Shown: positions 17,067 through 24,939 of the stretch, in pieces
Layout of the letters: each line of letters begins with the position of its first letter
Numbering within the stretch: position 1 is the stretch's first letter
Source of the DNA: Desulfopila sp. IMCC35008
GTDB taxonomy: Bacteria; Desulfobacterota; Desulfobulbia; Desulfobulbales; Desulfocapsaceae
Reading direction: 5' to 3'
DNA: 64,000 nucleotides
Assembly: GCF_010646885.2 (NCBI RefSeq)
Contig: NZ_CP050700.1
Location: 6,082,001-6,146,000, forward strand
Translations under genes and position numbers: made by a program
The notes under the pieces: generated by a model
Database searches by the model: none
What the model saw: only the letters and a program-made list of their open reading frames with translations
What the model was told of the DNA's origin: nothing

Positions 17067-19142
17067 TCAAGCAGGCTCAACCTTGCGAAAGTTAATGATG
17101 AAAAAAAGTATAAGGCTTGCTGCTGCAACTGCATGAATGAAAAAATTGGTCGGTTTGAGCAGGAAAAAGGCCAACACAAGCAGGCCGATCCTGCCCAGCC
17201 AGTGGACCCGGTTTTCCATGTGTCCCTGGATTGCTGCGGTGAAACCGTAGAGGCCGAGTAAAGCAAAACAGGCGATTGTGATGATCTCGGTAAACGATCC
17301 GCCCAGGAGAGGGGTATAGGCAAAGAGCAGCGGGATGATGTAGAGCCCCTTGGCAATTTTCCAGGAGTGGAAGCCGGTTGCCATGGGAGGGGTTCCGGCG
17401 ATGGCGGCTCCTGTAAAGGCAGCGAGACACACCGGTGGCGTCACGTTACTGTCCTGGCTCAGCCAGAAAATGATCATGTGCGCCGAGAGCAGGGCAAAGG
17501 TCGCAGTCGCCGGGTCGAGAATCATGCTCCGCAGGGTATCGGCCAACTCAATGGGGACTGCATCAAATAAGGCCTTGGCATCGGCAGGACTCATAACCTG
17601 GCCGAGAAGAGCCATCTTGTCCGGTACCGCCATCATGAACACAGCTTTTGCCTCTTCACTTAATGCTCCGGCGGCGATGATGGAGACGATTTGGGTGTCG
17701 GCGATAAGGTTATAAAGGGCCGGGGCAGAAAGAGTACCGAGCACTATATAGGATGCGGTCACCGGCAGTCCCATTCCGAGAACAAGTGAAGCCAGTGCGA
17801 TGAGTGTAATGGCAATGACCAGGTTGTCGCCAGACCAGTTGGTGATCATCAGTGAAAAGGTATTGCCGATACCGGCGGTGGCGATCACATTTACCACAAG
17901 GCCAACGGAACAGAGCAGGATGGCGGTCATGGTCATGTTCCGGGCGCCGAGCGCAAGGGCTTCGAGAACGGCCATGGGTCCCATCTTGTTGGGAGTCATC
18001 CAGGAGGCAACTATAACCGAGAGAATTGCAAAACCGGCTGCATAGGTGGGGGTGAAGCCGTAAATGAGCATGCCGATCAAGATTGAGACGGGGAGCAGAA
18101 ATGGCAGGCCGCCTTGTTTGAGCACCTCCATGACTGTCATTTCCTCACCTTCCGCAACCTGTATTCCGGTCTTCTTCGCTTCGATCCTGACGAAAAAGCC
18201 GACTGTGGCAAAATAGAGTATAGCTGGCAGGATGGAATAGAGGACGATGGTGGTATAGGGAATCTGGGTGTAACTGGCCATGACAAAGGCACCGGCGCCC
18301 ATGATCGGTGGCATGAGCTGACCACCCGTTGAGGATGCAGCCTCCACACCTGCCGCAAATTTTGGTTCAAATCCAGCCTTTTTCATAAGCGGGATGGTGA
18401 TGACACCGGTTGAGGCCGTGTTTGCAACGGCAGAGCCAGAGATGGTGCCGGTCAAACCGGACGCAAGCACGGCGACGAGACCAGGGCCGCCAATAAATCT
18501 CCCAGCCACGGCCTTGGCCAGGTTGATAACAAAATCACCGGCACCCGAACGGAGCAGGAACGCACCGAACAGGATGAACATGAACACAAAGGTGGAGGAA
18601 ATTCGGGCGATATTGCCAAAAAGACCATCATCGCCATACACTGAACGAAAAAGGATCGTCTCAGTAGTTAATCCGCTGAACTTGAAAACGCCGCCAACAT
18701 ATTGCCCCCACCAGCCCACATAGGTGAGTGCCAGGATAATAAGGACAGGGATGATCCAGCCGGTTGTACGGCGGGTGAATTCGATTGCAGCCAGGATCAG
18801 CAGGAATCCCGCAATCCATTCCGGCAGGGCCAGGTGAACGCCGCGGTTGTAAATAGCGTCTTCCATGCCGATCATGTAGAGGGCACTGAAGGCGGCAATA
18901 ATACCGATTGCCAGATCTCGTATCAGGCCTGCTTTACTTCGTTTTTTAAGAGTGCCGTAAAATGGGTACAGCAAGGCGCCGAGCAGTACAAACCCAGAAA
19001 AATGCAGGGCATTCTGAGTCAGGCCAGGGAGAACACCAAAGATATTGAAATAGATGTGGATCAGGGAGATGACAACGCCAATACAGAATACAGCCCTGTC
19101 AGTAAATGTTTCACCGATCTTAATGAGTTCATCCGATTTCAT
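17067..19142 (-). CDS. TRAP transporter fused permease (DctQM type, TAXI family)
   Basis: A 691-residue inner-membrane protein in which the small 4-helix subunit (about residues 1-150) is fused to the large 12-helix subunit, as is normal for TAXI-type TRAP systems. Landmarks include SGSAVANTASTGVITIPLMKKAGF, GAGAFVMASYTQIPY and GMGLPVTASYIVLG. It uses an ion gradient to import an organic acid or similar solute delivered by the TAXI binding protein encoded just upstream (20241 to 19225). GGAG stands 9 bases before ATG 19142. A strong hairpin separates it from the binding-protein gene. Confidence 0.95.
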   Translation of the reverse strand: MKSDELIKIGETFTDRAVFCIGVVISLIHIYFNIFGVLPGLTQNALHFSGFVLLGALLYPFYGTLKKRSKAGLIRDLAIGIIAAFSALYMIGMEDAIYNRGVHLALPEWIAGFLLILAAIEFTRRTTGWIIPVLIILALTYVGWWGQYVGGVFKFSGLTTETILFRSVYGDDGLFGNIARISSTFVFMFILFGAFLLRSGAGDFVINLAKAVAGRFIGGPGLVAVLASGLTGTISGSAVANTASTGVITIPLMKKAGFEPKFAAGVEAASSTGGQLMPPIMGAGAFVMASYTQIPYTTIVLYSILPAILYFATVGFFVRIEAKKTGIQVAEGEEMTVMEVLKQGGLPFLLPVSILIGMLIYGFTPTYAAGFAILSVIVASWMTPNKMGPMAVLEALALGARNMTMTAILLCSVGLVVNVIATAGIGNTFSLMITNWSGDNLVIAITLIALASLVLGMGLPVTASYIVLGTLSAPALYNLIADTQIVSIIAAGALSEEAKAVFMMAVPDKMALLGQVMSPADAKALFDAVPIELADTLRSMILDPATATFALLSAHMIIFWLSQDSNVTPPVCLAAFTGAAIAGTPPMATGFHSWKIAKGLYIIPLLFAYTPLLGGSFTEIITIACFALLGLYGFTAAIQGHMENRVHWLGRIGLLVLAFFLLKPTNFFIHAVAAASLILFFIINFRKVEPA

Positions 19143-19167
19143 CTATTGTTCTCCGACTGTTTCGTAT

Positions 19168-19198
19168 GGCTCCGCCCCTGAAACATAGGGGCGGAGCC
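19168..19198 (-). promoter_or_regulatory. Intercistronic hairpin between TRAP binding protein and permease
   Basis: Perfect 12-bp inverted repeat: GGCTCCGCCCCT at 19168-19179 and AGGGGCGGAGCC at 19187-19198 around a 7-base loop. There is no T-rich tract on either strand, so it is better read as an mRNA-stabilising or processing hairpin than as a terminator. It lies in the 82-base gap after the binding-protein stop and would favour more binding protein than permease. Confidence 0.7.
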
Positions 19199-19224
19199 GG
19201 TGGCATGATTCTGGTGTTGTAGAA

Positions 19225-20241
19225 TTACTTGGCGATCAGGTTGTCAGGAATGGTGATACCCGCTTCCTTGTAATATTTGGCGGCGCCAGGATGCAGTGGC
19301 ATGGGCAGCCCTGCGATGGCCTTTTCGACACTCATGACCAGCGTTGCTTTGTGAATGGCATTCAGGAACGGTAGGTTTTCATAGATGGTCTTGGTAATCA
19401 TGTAAACCGCTTCTTCATCGATATCTGCACGGACAGCCAGGAAGTTCGGCTGGGCGATGGTCTTGATATCTTTTTCCTGTCCAGGGTAGGTGCCCGACTT
19501 GATGATATATTCGGTCCACAGCCCGAGACCGCCGTCCGCTTTCTTGGCAAGCTCATCGGTAAACTCAAGGACTTTCACCTTGTCACCCATGGCGGCAATT
19601 GCCCTGGTCACTGCACCGGTGGGGGTTCCTGCTGGGGTAGACATACCGCTTATCTGGCCGTTCTGCAGGGCGTCGGCACTGGGACCGTAACCTACATAGA
19701 CCAGGTCGAAATCTTTGGCGACATCCAGTCCGAGGTTTTTCAGCAGGATGGTGTTGGACCCAAGGGTTCCTGAGTTTTTCTTACCAAGTGCCAGCCGGTC
19801 GCCTTTCAGGCCTGCGATATCGGCAATAGTGCCGGTCGGTGCCTTGTCGGCCAGGACGGTGAACTGCTCGACGTTCTGCCAGAGCATGGTGACCGAGCGC
19901 AACTCTTTTTGAGGACCCTCGCTTTCAAGCGGTCCTTTGCCGTTCCATGCATAGTATCCATAGAGGCCCTGAAGAATGGCAAATTGTGCCTCGTTGTCCC
20001 TCAGCAGCTTGATATTCTCACCTGAACCGGCGGAATTAATGGCAGACATACCAATTTTCTGTTTGGGTTGCAGCTTGACCTTGGTGAGTGTCGACAGGGC
20101 AACACCGACTGGATAATAGGTGCCGCCGGTACTTGCAGTCGCCAGCAGGTAACTGCGCTCTTCAGCTGCCGAGGCAGATGTCGAGCCGATCAGGGTGAGG
20201 GTAAAAAGAGCCAGGACGACTCGGGCAATAAACGATTTCAT
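19225..20241 (-). CDS. TAXI-family TRAP solute-binding protein
   Basis: The start is ATG 20239-20241 with a strong AGGAGG 6 bases upstream; the frame extends to 20295 without a site. The 338-residue precursor has a signal peptide (MKSFIARVVLALFTLTLIGSTSASA). The mature start YLLATASTGGTYYPVGVALSTL is the hallmark of the TAXI family. The C-terminal MPLHPGAAKYYKEAGI motif also fits. It delivers its ligand to the fused permease downstream. A sigma-54 promoter lies about 90 bases upstream, and a DctB/DctD-like system is divergent, so the operon is probably induced by its substrate. Confidence 0.94.
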   Translation of the reverse strand: MKSFIARVVLALFTLTLIGSTSASAAEERSYLLATASTGGTYYPVGVALSTLTKVKLQPKQKIGMSAINSAGSGENIKLLRDNEAQFAILQGLYGYYAWNGKGPLESEGPQKELRSVTMLWQNVEQFTVLADKAPTGTIADIAGLKGDRLALGKKNSGTLGSNTILLKNLGLDVAKDFDLVYVGYGPSADALQNGQISGMSTPAGTPTGAVTRAIAAMGDKVKVLEFTDELAKKADGGLGLWTEYIIKSGTYPGQEKDIKTIAQPNFLAVRADIDEEAVYMITKTIYENLPFLNAIHKATLVMSVEKAIAGLPMPLHPGAAKYYKEAGITIPDNLIAK

Positions 20242-20327
20242 GGAATACCTCCTCTTTAGGTTGGTTGGGACTGAAGTTGTGGAATCCTTCAGCAACTGGT
20301 TTATAAAGGACTAACCATCTCTAATAA

Positions 20328-20343
20328 AGCAAAAGCCGGGCCA
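20328..20343 (-). promoter_or_regulatory. Sigma-54 promoter for the TAXI TRAP operon
   Basis: Read on the minus strand this is TGGCCCGGCTTTTGCT, matching the consensus TGGCACGN4TTGCW at all fixed positions but one. The GG of the -24 element (20342-20341) and GC of the -12 element (20330-20329) are separated by exactly 10 bases. Transcription would start near 20317, leaving a leader of about 75 bases before ATG 20241. The neighbouring response regulator has a GAFTGA motif, required for sigma-54 contact. Confidence 0.8.
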
Positions 20344-20433
20344 GTAGCTGATTTTAAGCTTACGAGGTAACATACTGAAAAAACATCTTCTTTATTATAG
20401 ATGCATGGCAGACATGTAAAGAGTGGCAAAATA

Positions 20434-20525
20434 TTGCTTGTGTGGTTTTCTGTATCGGCATAATCTTGCTTGTTTCTTTGGGGCGTAAGGGATGGGAAAA
20501 GGATTATATGTGGCAAGGCGCTTGC
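20434..20525. promoter_or_regulatory. Candidate enhancer (UAS) repeats between TRAP and two-component genes
   Basis: TTGCTTGT occurs at 20434-20441 and 20466-20473, 32 bases (about three helical turns) apart. An inverted repeat GCAAG-GCG-CTTGC sits at 20513-20525. All share the half-site GCTTGY. They lie roughly 115-210 bases upstream of the predicted sigma-54 start, where NtrC-family activators usually bind. Assignment to the regulator at 22412 is inference. Confidence 0.4.
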
Positions 20526-20591
20526 TATAGGAACTGAATTAGCAGTAAGGGGGGCGATTTTCATGGTACCCTCTACTCATGGAAAGTTTAT

Positions 20592-22403
20592 GTGAAATTC
20601 CATCTGGGCACCCCTGTGATGATGAACTTTTTTAATACGCCGGGCAGAGCACTGCCGGACAGACAGCGATATGTGTTTATTCTGGCGTTATGTCTTGTGG
20701 TTTCCGCTCTCACGATCTGGGCCATTTCTGTTTATGTCAGGCAGCTGGTGTTGTCTGATTTACGCAGGCAGGGTGAGTCCCGTGCCGGCTTCTACAGTCA
20801 GTCACTAAAAAACAATCTGGAAAAAAACCGCCACCTCCCTTACATCCTTTCCAGGGATCAGCGAATCCGTGACCTGTTGGAGTATCAGGTTCCGTCCATC
20901 CGGGTAAATCCTCATCTGGAGGATTTTCAAAATGCTACAGGTTCCCTGTTGTTTATCATGGATGATGGTGGCACGGTGCTGGCAACCAGCAACTGGCGAA
21001 GCCCACAAAGCCTGATGGGATTTAATTTCAACTTCAGGCCTTATTTTGCTTCGGCCAAGGATGGTGAGGCGGGTGGCTACTTTACTTTTGGTCTTCGCAC
21101 GAAAAAGCCTGGGTATTTTCTTTCCTATCCCGTTCTCAGGGAGGGCCGGTTTCTTGGTGCTGTGGCCGTGAAGGTAGATGTCCTGCCCCTGCAGGAAGAC
21201 TGGAAGGAGGGCGGAGAATCCATCATGGTTAGTGACGGTCATGGGGTTGTGATTCTGTCAAGCAGAGAGGAGTGGCGGTACCGGTCGCTCAAACCTTTGC
21301 TCGATACCACCAAAAACAGGCTGAGACGAACCCAGTTTTTGGAACTGCCGCTTGATTCTCTTTCCATACAACGCACCACAAATGTTCATGATACCTTGAT
21401 CGAAGTTCAAGGTGAACGGTTTCTTGAGATATCGAGACAATTGCCGGAATACGGGTGGCGCCTTCACTATCTGGTTAATTACGGGGTTGTTCGCAAGGCA
21501 GTTGTTGTCTCCGTATTGGTCGGTTGTGGTGTTATCATCATCTTCTTTCTATTGCTGCTCTACGTAAGGGAGCGAAGGCAGAAGAAGATATCGGGCAGGC
21601 AGGCGAGGGAAGCCGAGAGAATTCGATCCGTCAATGTGCTGTTACAGCAGGAGATTGAAGGACATAAGGAGACGGCCGACAATTTGCGAAGAGTCCAGCA
21701 GGATCTTGTGCAGGCGAGCAAGCTGGCTGCGCTTGGCAGGATGTCTGCGGCAGTAGCCCATGAATTGAATCAGCCGGTCACCGCTATCCGTATGTTTGCA
21801 GCCTCGATCAGAAAACTCCTTGCCCGGGAGCAGTATGAAAAAGCGGACAAGACGCTTGATCTTATATCCGGTCTTACTGATCGCATGGCTTTACTCACCG
21901 GTCAGTTGAAGACTTTTTCAAGAAAGGATGGCGGGCGGGGGAAACCGGTTGACATGAAAGTGCTGATCGAGCGTGTATTAAAGGTCATGGAGATGCAGCT
22001 TCATGAAGAGCGCGTTGCGGTCCGGTTTGATGTCGCAGAAGGGGAACCGATTGTATTCGGTAATGAATTGCGTATAGAACAGGTGTTTGTCAATCTCATA
22101 AATAACAGTGTTGATGCCCTGAGGAATTGTTCAGATAAAGAGCTTGGGATAGATGTCAAGGCCCAGGACGATAAGGTTATACTGCGGGTCCGCGACAATG
22201 GCTGTGGCATCAAGGAGGAGGTAAAAGACTTTCTCTTCGAACCGTTTTTTACCACTAAGCAGGAGGGGGAGGGGCTTGGCCTCGGGTTGTCTATCAGTTA
22301 TGGTATAGTCCGGGATCTTGGAGGAGAGATAAAGGTTGCCAATCTTACAGCCGGTGGTGCCGAGTTCAGGGTTGAGTTTCAAAGATATATGGGGCAGGAG
22401 TAG
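20592..22403 (+). CDS. DctB-like membrane sensor histidine kinase
   Basis: The product is a 603-residue kinase starting at GTG 20592 (an internal ATG at 20619 is possible). A first membrane helix (about residues 26-48) is followed by a periplasmic Cache-type sensor domain (about 50-300) and a second membrane helix near 305-330. A coiled coil leads to HisKA with phospho-accepting His390 in AVAHELNQP and to the HATPase domain (NLINNSVDALR, RDNGCGIKEE, GEGLGLGLSISYGIV). This is the architecture of the C4-dicarboxylate sensor DctB. It is cotranscribed with the regulator 8 bases downstream and likely senses the TRAP substrate. Confidence 0.92.
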   Translation: MKFHLGTPVMMNFFNTPGRALPDRQRYVFILALCLVVSALTIWAISVYVRQLVLSDLRRQGESRAGFYSQSLKNNLEKNRHLPYILSRDQRIRDLLEYQVPSIRVNPHLEDFQNATGSLLFIMDDGGTVLATSNWRSPQSLMGFNFNFRPYFASAKDGEAGGYFTFGLRTKKPGYFLSYPVLREGRFLGAVAVKVDVLPLQEDWKEGGESIMVSDGHGVVILSSREEWRYRSLKPLLDTTKNRLRRTQFLELPLDSLSIQRTTNVHDTLIEVQGERFLEISRQLPEYGWRLHYLVNYGVVRKAVVVSVLVGCGVIIIFFLLLLYVRERRQKKISGRQAREAERIRSVNVLLQQEIEGHKETADNLRRVQQDLVQASKLAALGRMSAAVAHELNQPVTAIRMFAASIRKLLAREQYEKADKTLDLISGLTDRMALLTGQLKTFSRKDGGRGKPVDMKVLIERVLKVMEMQLHEERVAVRFDVAEGEPIVFGNELRIEQVFVNLINNSVDALRNCSDKELGIDVKAQDDKVILRVRDNGCGIKEEVKDFLFEPFFTTKQEGEGLGLGLSISYGIVRDLGGEIKVANLTAGGAEFRVEFQRYMGQE

Positions 22404-22411
22404 TCAGGGAC

Positions 22412-23800
22412 ATGGAGAAAAGAAGCGGTATAGTATATCTGGTCGATGATCAAGAGAGCATGCGGCTGGCCATGAGTCAGTGGCTTGAACTGGATGATTT
22501 TTCAGTTTGGACATTTTGCGGCGGGCGTGAAGTGCTTGACCAGATCGATCGTTCTTTTGAGGGTGTGCTGGTGACTGATGTCCGGATGCCGGGGATGGAT
22601 GGGTTGGAGTTGATGAAGAGGGTCTTTGACATTGACAGCCAGATCCCGGTAGTTCTCATAACAGCCCATGGCGACATTCCCATGGCTGTTTCGGCGATGG
22701 GCCGTGGAGCCTATGATTTTATAGAGAAACCGTTTGAACCCGATATCCTGCTGGAGACTATTCGGAGGGCGGGTGAGCGGCGTGCCCTGGTACTTGAGAA
22801 CAGGAGCCTCAGAAAACGATTGCAGGAAACGGGTTCCATCGACTCCCGTCTTCTAGGGACAAGCGATTCTATTCAGTTTCTCAAACAGGAGATTATGGAT
22901 CTTGCCCCTACCGATGCAAGTGTTTTTCTATATGGGGAGACGGGGGCCGGCAAGGAAATTACCGCTCGCTGCCTGCACGAGTTGAGCGACAGGAGCAATC
23001 GTGAGTTTGTGGTTATCAACTGCGGTGCGATTCCCGAAGGATTGTTTGAGAGCGAACTGTTTGGCCATGAGGCGGGTGCCTTTACAGGGGCGACCGGCAA
23101 GAGGATAGGGAAGTTTGAAAGGGCTTCAGGGGGCACCGTTTTCCTTGATGAGATCAATAACATGCCACTGACCTTGCAACCCAAGGTGCTCCGGGTCTTG
23201 CAGGAGAAGGAGGTTGAACGGCTTGGTGGAAGCAGGCCGATAGCTGTTGATATCAGGGTTATTAGTGCTACCAATGTTGATCCCGAGCAGGCCTGCCGGG
23301 ACGGCAGTTTGAGGCCGGACTTGTATTACCGGCTCAATGTGGCCCGGATCACAATACCCCCTTTACATAAAAGGGGCAGAGATATCGTGCTGCTCTTTGA
23401 GTATTTTACGGATCTGGCTGCAAAAAAATATAATCGAATGGTCGAGCCATTAACAAGTGAAGATGTGGGAGCGCTCATGACCTATCCGTGGCCGGGCAAT
23501 GTACGGGAGTTGAAAAACATTGCCGAGCGGTATGTCCTCTCCTCTCGTCGTGGAGGGAGCAGGATTGCCTATCTGCTGGATCGTGAACCGGTCGGGGACC
23601 CAGCCACAAAAATGGTATCTCTTGCCGAGCAGGCAGAAAATTTTGAGAGGTGTGTGCTGGAGCAGTCCCTGAGTAGGCATCAGGGAAACATGAGTGCGGT
23701 AATGGATGAGTTACAATTGCCTCGTCGAACCTTGAATCAGAAAATGGTCAATCACGGTTTATCAAGAAAGGATTTCCTGGGGTCGGATGATGAAGGATGA
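22412..23800 (+). CDS. DctD-like sigma-54-dependent response regulator
   Basis: A 462-residue NtrC-family activator. The receiver domain (1-125) has phospho-acceptor Asp56 in LVTDVRMPG. The AAA+ domain (about 145-375) has Walker A GETGAGKE, the intact sigma-54 contact motif GAFTGA (residues 222-227) and Walker B GGTVFLDEI. The Fis-type helix-turn-helix is at about 420-460 (MSAVMDELQLPRRTLNQKM). It is cotranscribed with the kinase and overlaps the downstream TAXI gene by 14 bases. Its likely target is the sigma-54 promoter at 20328-20343. Confidence 0.94.
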   Translation: MEKRSGIVYLVDDQESMRLAMSQWLELDDFSVWTFCGGREVLDQIDRSFEGVLVTDVRMPGMDGLELMKRVFDIDSQIPVVLITAHGDIPMAVSAMGRGAYDFIEKPFEPDILLETIRRAGERRALVLENRSLRKRLQETGSIDSRLLGTSDSIQFLKQEIMDLAPTDASVFLYGETGAGKEITARCLHELSDRSNREFVVINCGAIPEGLFESELFGHEAGAFTGATGKRIGKFERASGGTVFLDEINNMPLTLQPKVLRVLQEKEVERLGGSRPIAVDIRVISATNVDPEQACRDGSLRPDLYYRLNVARITIPPLHKRGRDIVLLFEYFTDLAAKKYNRMVEPLTSEDVGALMTYPWPGNVRELKNIAERYVLSSRRGGSRIAYLLDREPVGDPATKMVSLAEQAENFERCVLEQSLSRHQGNMSAVMDELQLPRRTLNQKMVNHGLSRKDFLGSDDEG

Positions 23801-24836
23801 TACAGGGAGAAAGCATTGGCAAATGCTACGGTACGGCACTGTTGTTCTGCTGTTTTGTGTTGTCTTCCCGGGCATGATTGGCTATGCCCGGGAACGCGAT
23901 AGCGGGCGTTACCTCATGGCTACAGCAAATACCGCGGGCACCTATTACCCGGTAGGGGTCGCCCTGGCTACGCTCACCAAGGTGAAACTTGAACCGGAAC
24001 ATAGCCTCTCCCTCAATGCCATAAGTTCTGCCGGCTCGGCAGAAAACCTTGAACTGCTTCGGGATGACAGTGTTCAATTTGCTATATTGCAGGGGTTATA
24101 CGGATATTGGGCATGGAATGGTATTGGGCCGTTCCGGCTGGCTGAGCCCCGCAGGGATGTGCGTTCCATAACAATGCTTTGGCACAATGTTGAGCATTTT
24201 GTGGTGAAATCCGATTACCTGGTGAACGGTACGATGGATGATCTCGAAGGCTTGAAACGAAAACGTTTTTCCCTTGGGGCAAGGGATTCCGGCAGCGCCG
24301 GCTCCGGCTACTATCTCCTGCAGGAACTGGGGTTTGTCCCCGAAGACGATTTTGAGTTACAGTATCTTGATTATGGTGCGAGTACCGAGGCCATCCGGTC
24401 AGGGGAAATAGAAGCGATGAATATCCCTGGAGGACCGCCGGTCGAAGCAGTCAGCAGGGCAATTGGTGCGCTTGGTAAAGATGTGACGGTCCTGGAATTT
24501 AGTGATGAACAACTGGAAAGGGCAAACCGAAAATATAAATTATGGTCTAGATATATTATCGAACCATACACCTATCCCGGCCAGGATGAAGCGGTGAGGA
24601 CAATTGCCCAGCCTAATTTCCTGGCTGTGCGGAGTGATGTGCCCGATGTTGATGTGTATCGTATTGTCAAGGCAATGTACGCTAACCTGGAATTTCTTCA
24701 TGCCATTCACCCGATAACCCGGGCGATGAAAATTGAGGCGGCGATCAACGGCTTGCCTGTTCCGCTGCATCCCGGAGCTGCTCGGTTTTACCGTGAGCAG
24801 GGGGTGGATATCCCGGACGAACTTATTGCCCGGTGA
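23787..24836 (+). CDS. TAXI-family binding protein cotranscribed with the two-component system
   Basis: A 349-residue protein closely resembling the TRAP binding protein at 19225 (YLMATANTAGTYYPVGVALATL; VPLHPGAARFYREQGVDIPDELIAR). A hydrophobic N-terminal segment (residues 16-33) serves as signal peptide or anchor. The start overlaps the response regulator gene by 14 bases (ATG 23787, GGGG upstream), so it belongs to the regulatory operon rather than to a permease. The simplest reading is that it presents ligand to the sensor kinase, as accessory binding proteins do in some other two-component systems. Alternatively it is a second binding protein for the same permease. Confidence 0.9.
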   Translation: MMKDDTGRKHWQMLRYGTVVLLFCVVFPGMIGYARERDSGRYLMATANTAGTYYPVGVALATLTKVKLEPEHSLSLNAISSAGSAENLELLRDDSVQFAILQGLYGYWAWNGIGPFRLAEPRRDVRSITMLWHNVEHFVVKSDYLVNGTMDDLEGLKRKRFSLGARDSGSAGSGYYLLQELGFVPEDDFELQYLDYGASTEAIRSGEIEAMNIPGGPPVEAVSRAIGALGKDVTVLEFSDEQLERANRKYKLWSRYIIEPYTYPGQDEAVRTIAQPNFLAVRSDVPDVDVYRIVKAMYANLEFLHAIHPITRAMKIEAAINGLPVPLHPGAARFYREQGVDIPDELIAR

Positions 24837-24900
24837 GGTACCCGGCAGTGAAATAGCAATTCTCTGACAGGTTCCTGGTTATGGATAGGAGACCTCAATA

Positions 24901-24935
24901 AACGGGTAATAAAGCGGGAAGCTCTATTACCCGTT
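24901..24935. terminator. Convergent-gene hairpin terminator
   Basis: Perfect 11-bp inverted repeat, AACGGGTAATA at 24901-24911 and TATTACCCGTT at 24925-24935, extended inward by AGC/GCT. It sits between the stops of the TAXI gene (plus) and the M16C protease (minus). No long T-run follows on either strand, so termination may be bidirectional but imperfect. Confidence 0.55.
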
Positions 24936-24939
24936 GGCC

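Noticed and set aside
18360-18380. tRNA-like GGTTCAAATCC string
   Set aside because: It lies inside the TRAP permease coding sequence with no acceptor or anticodon stems around it.
20424-20438. Second sigma-54-like element TGGCAAAATATTGCT on the plus strand
   Set aside because: GG and GC are 9 rather than 10 bases apart, which does not support sigma-54 binding.
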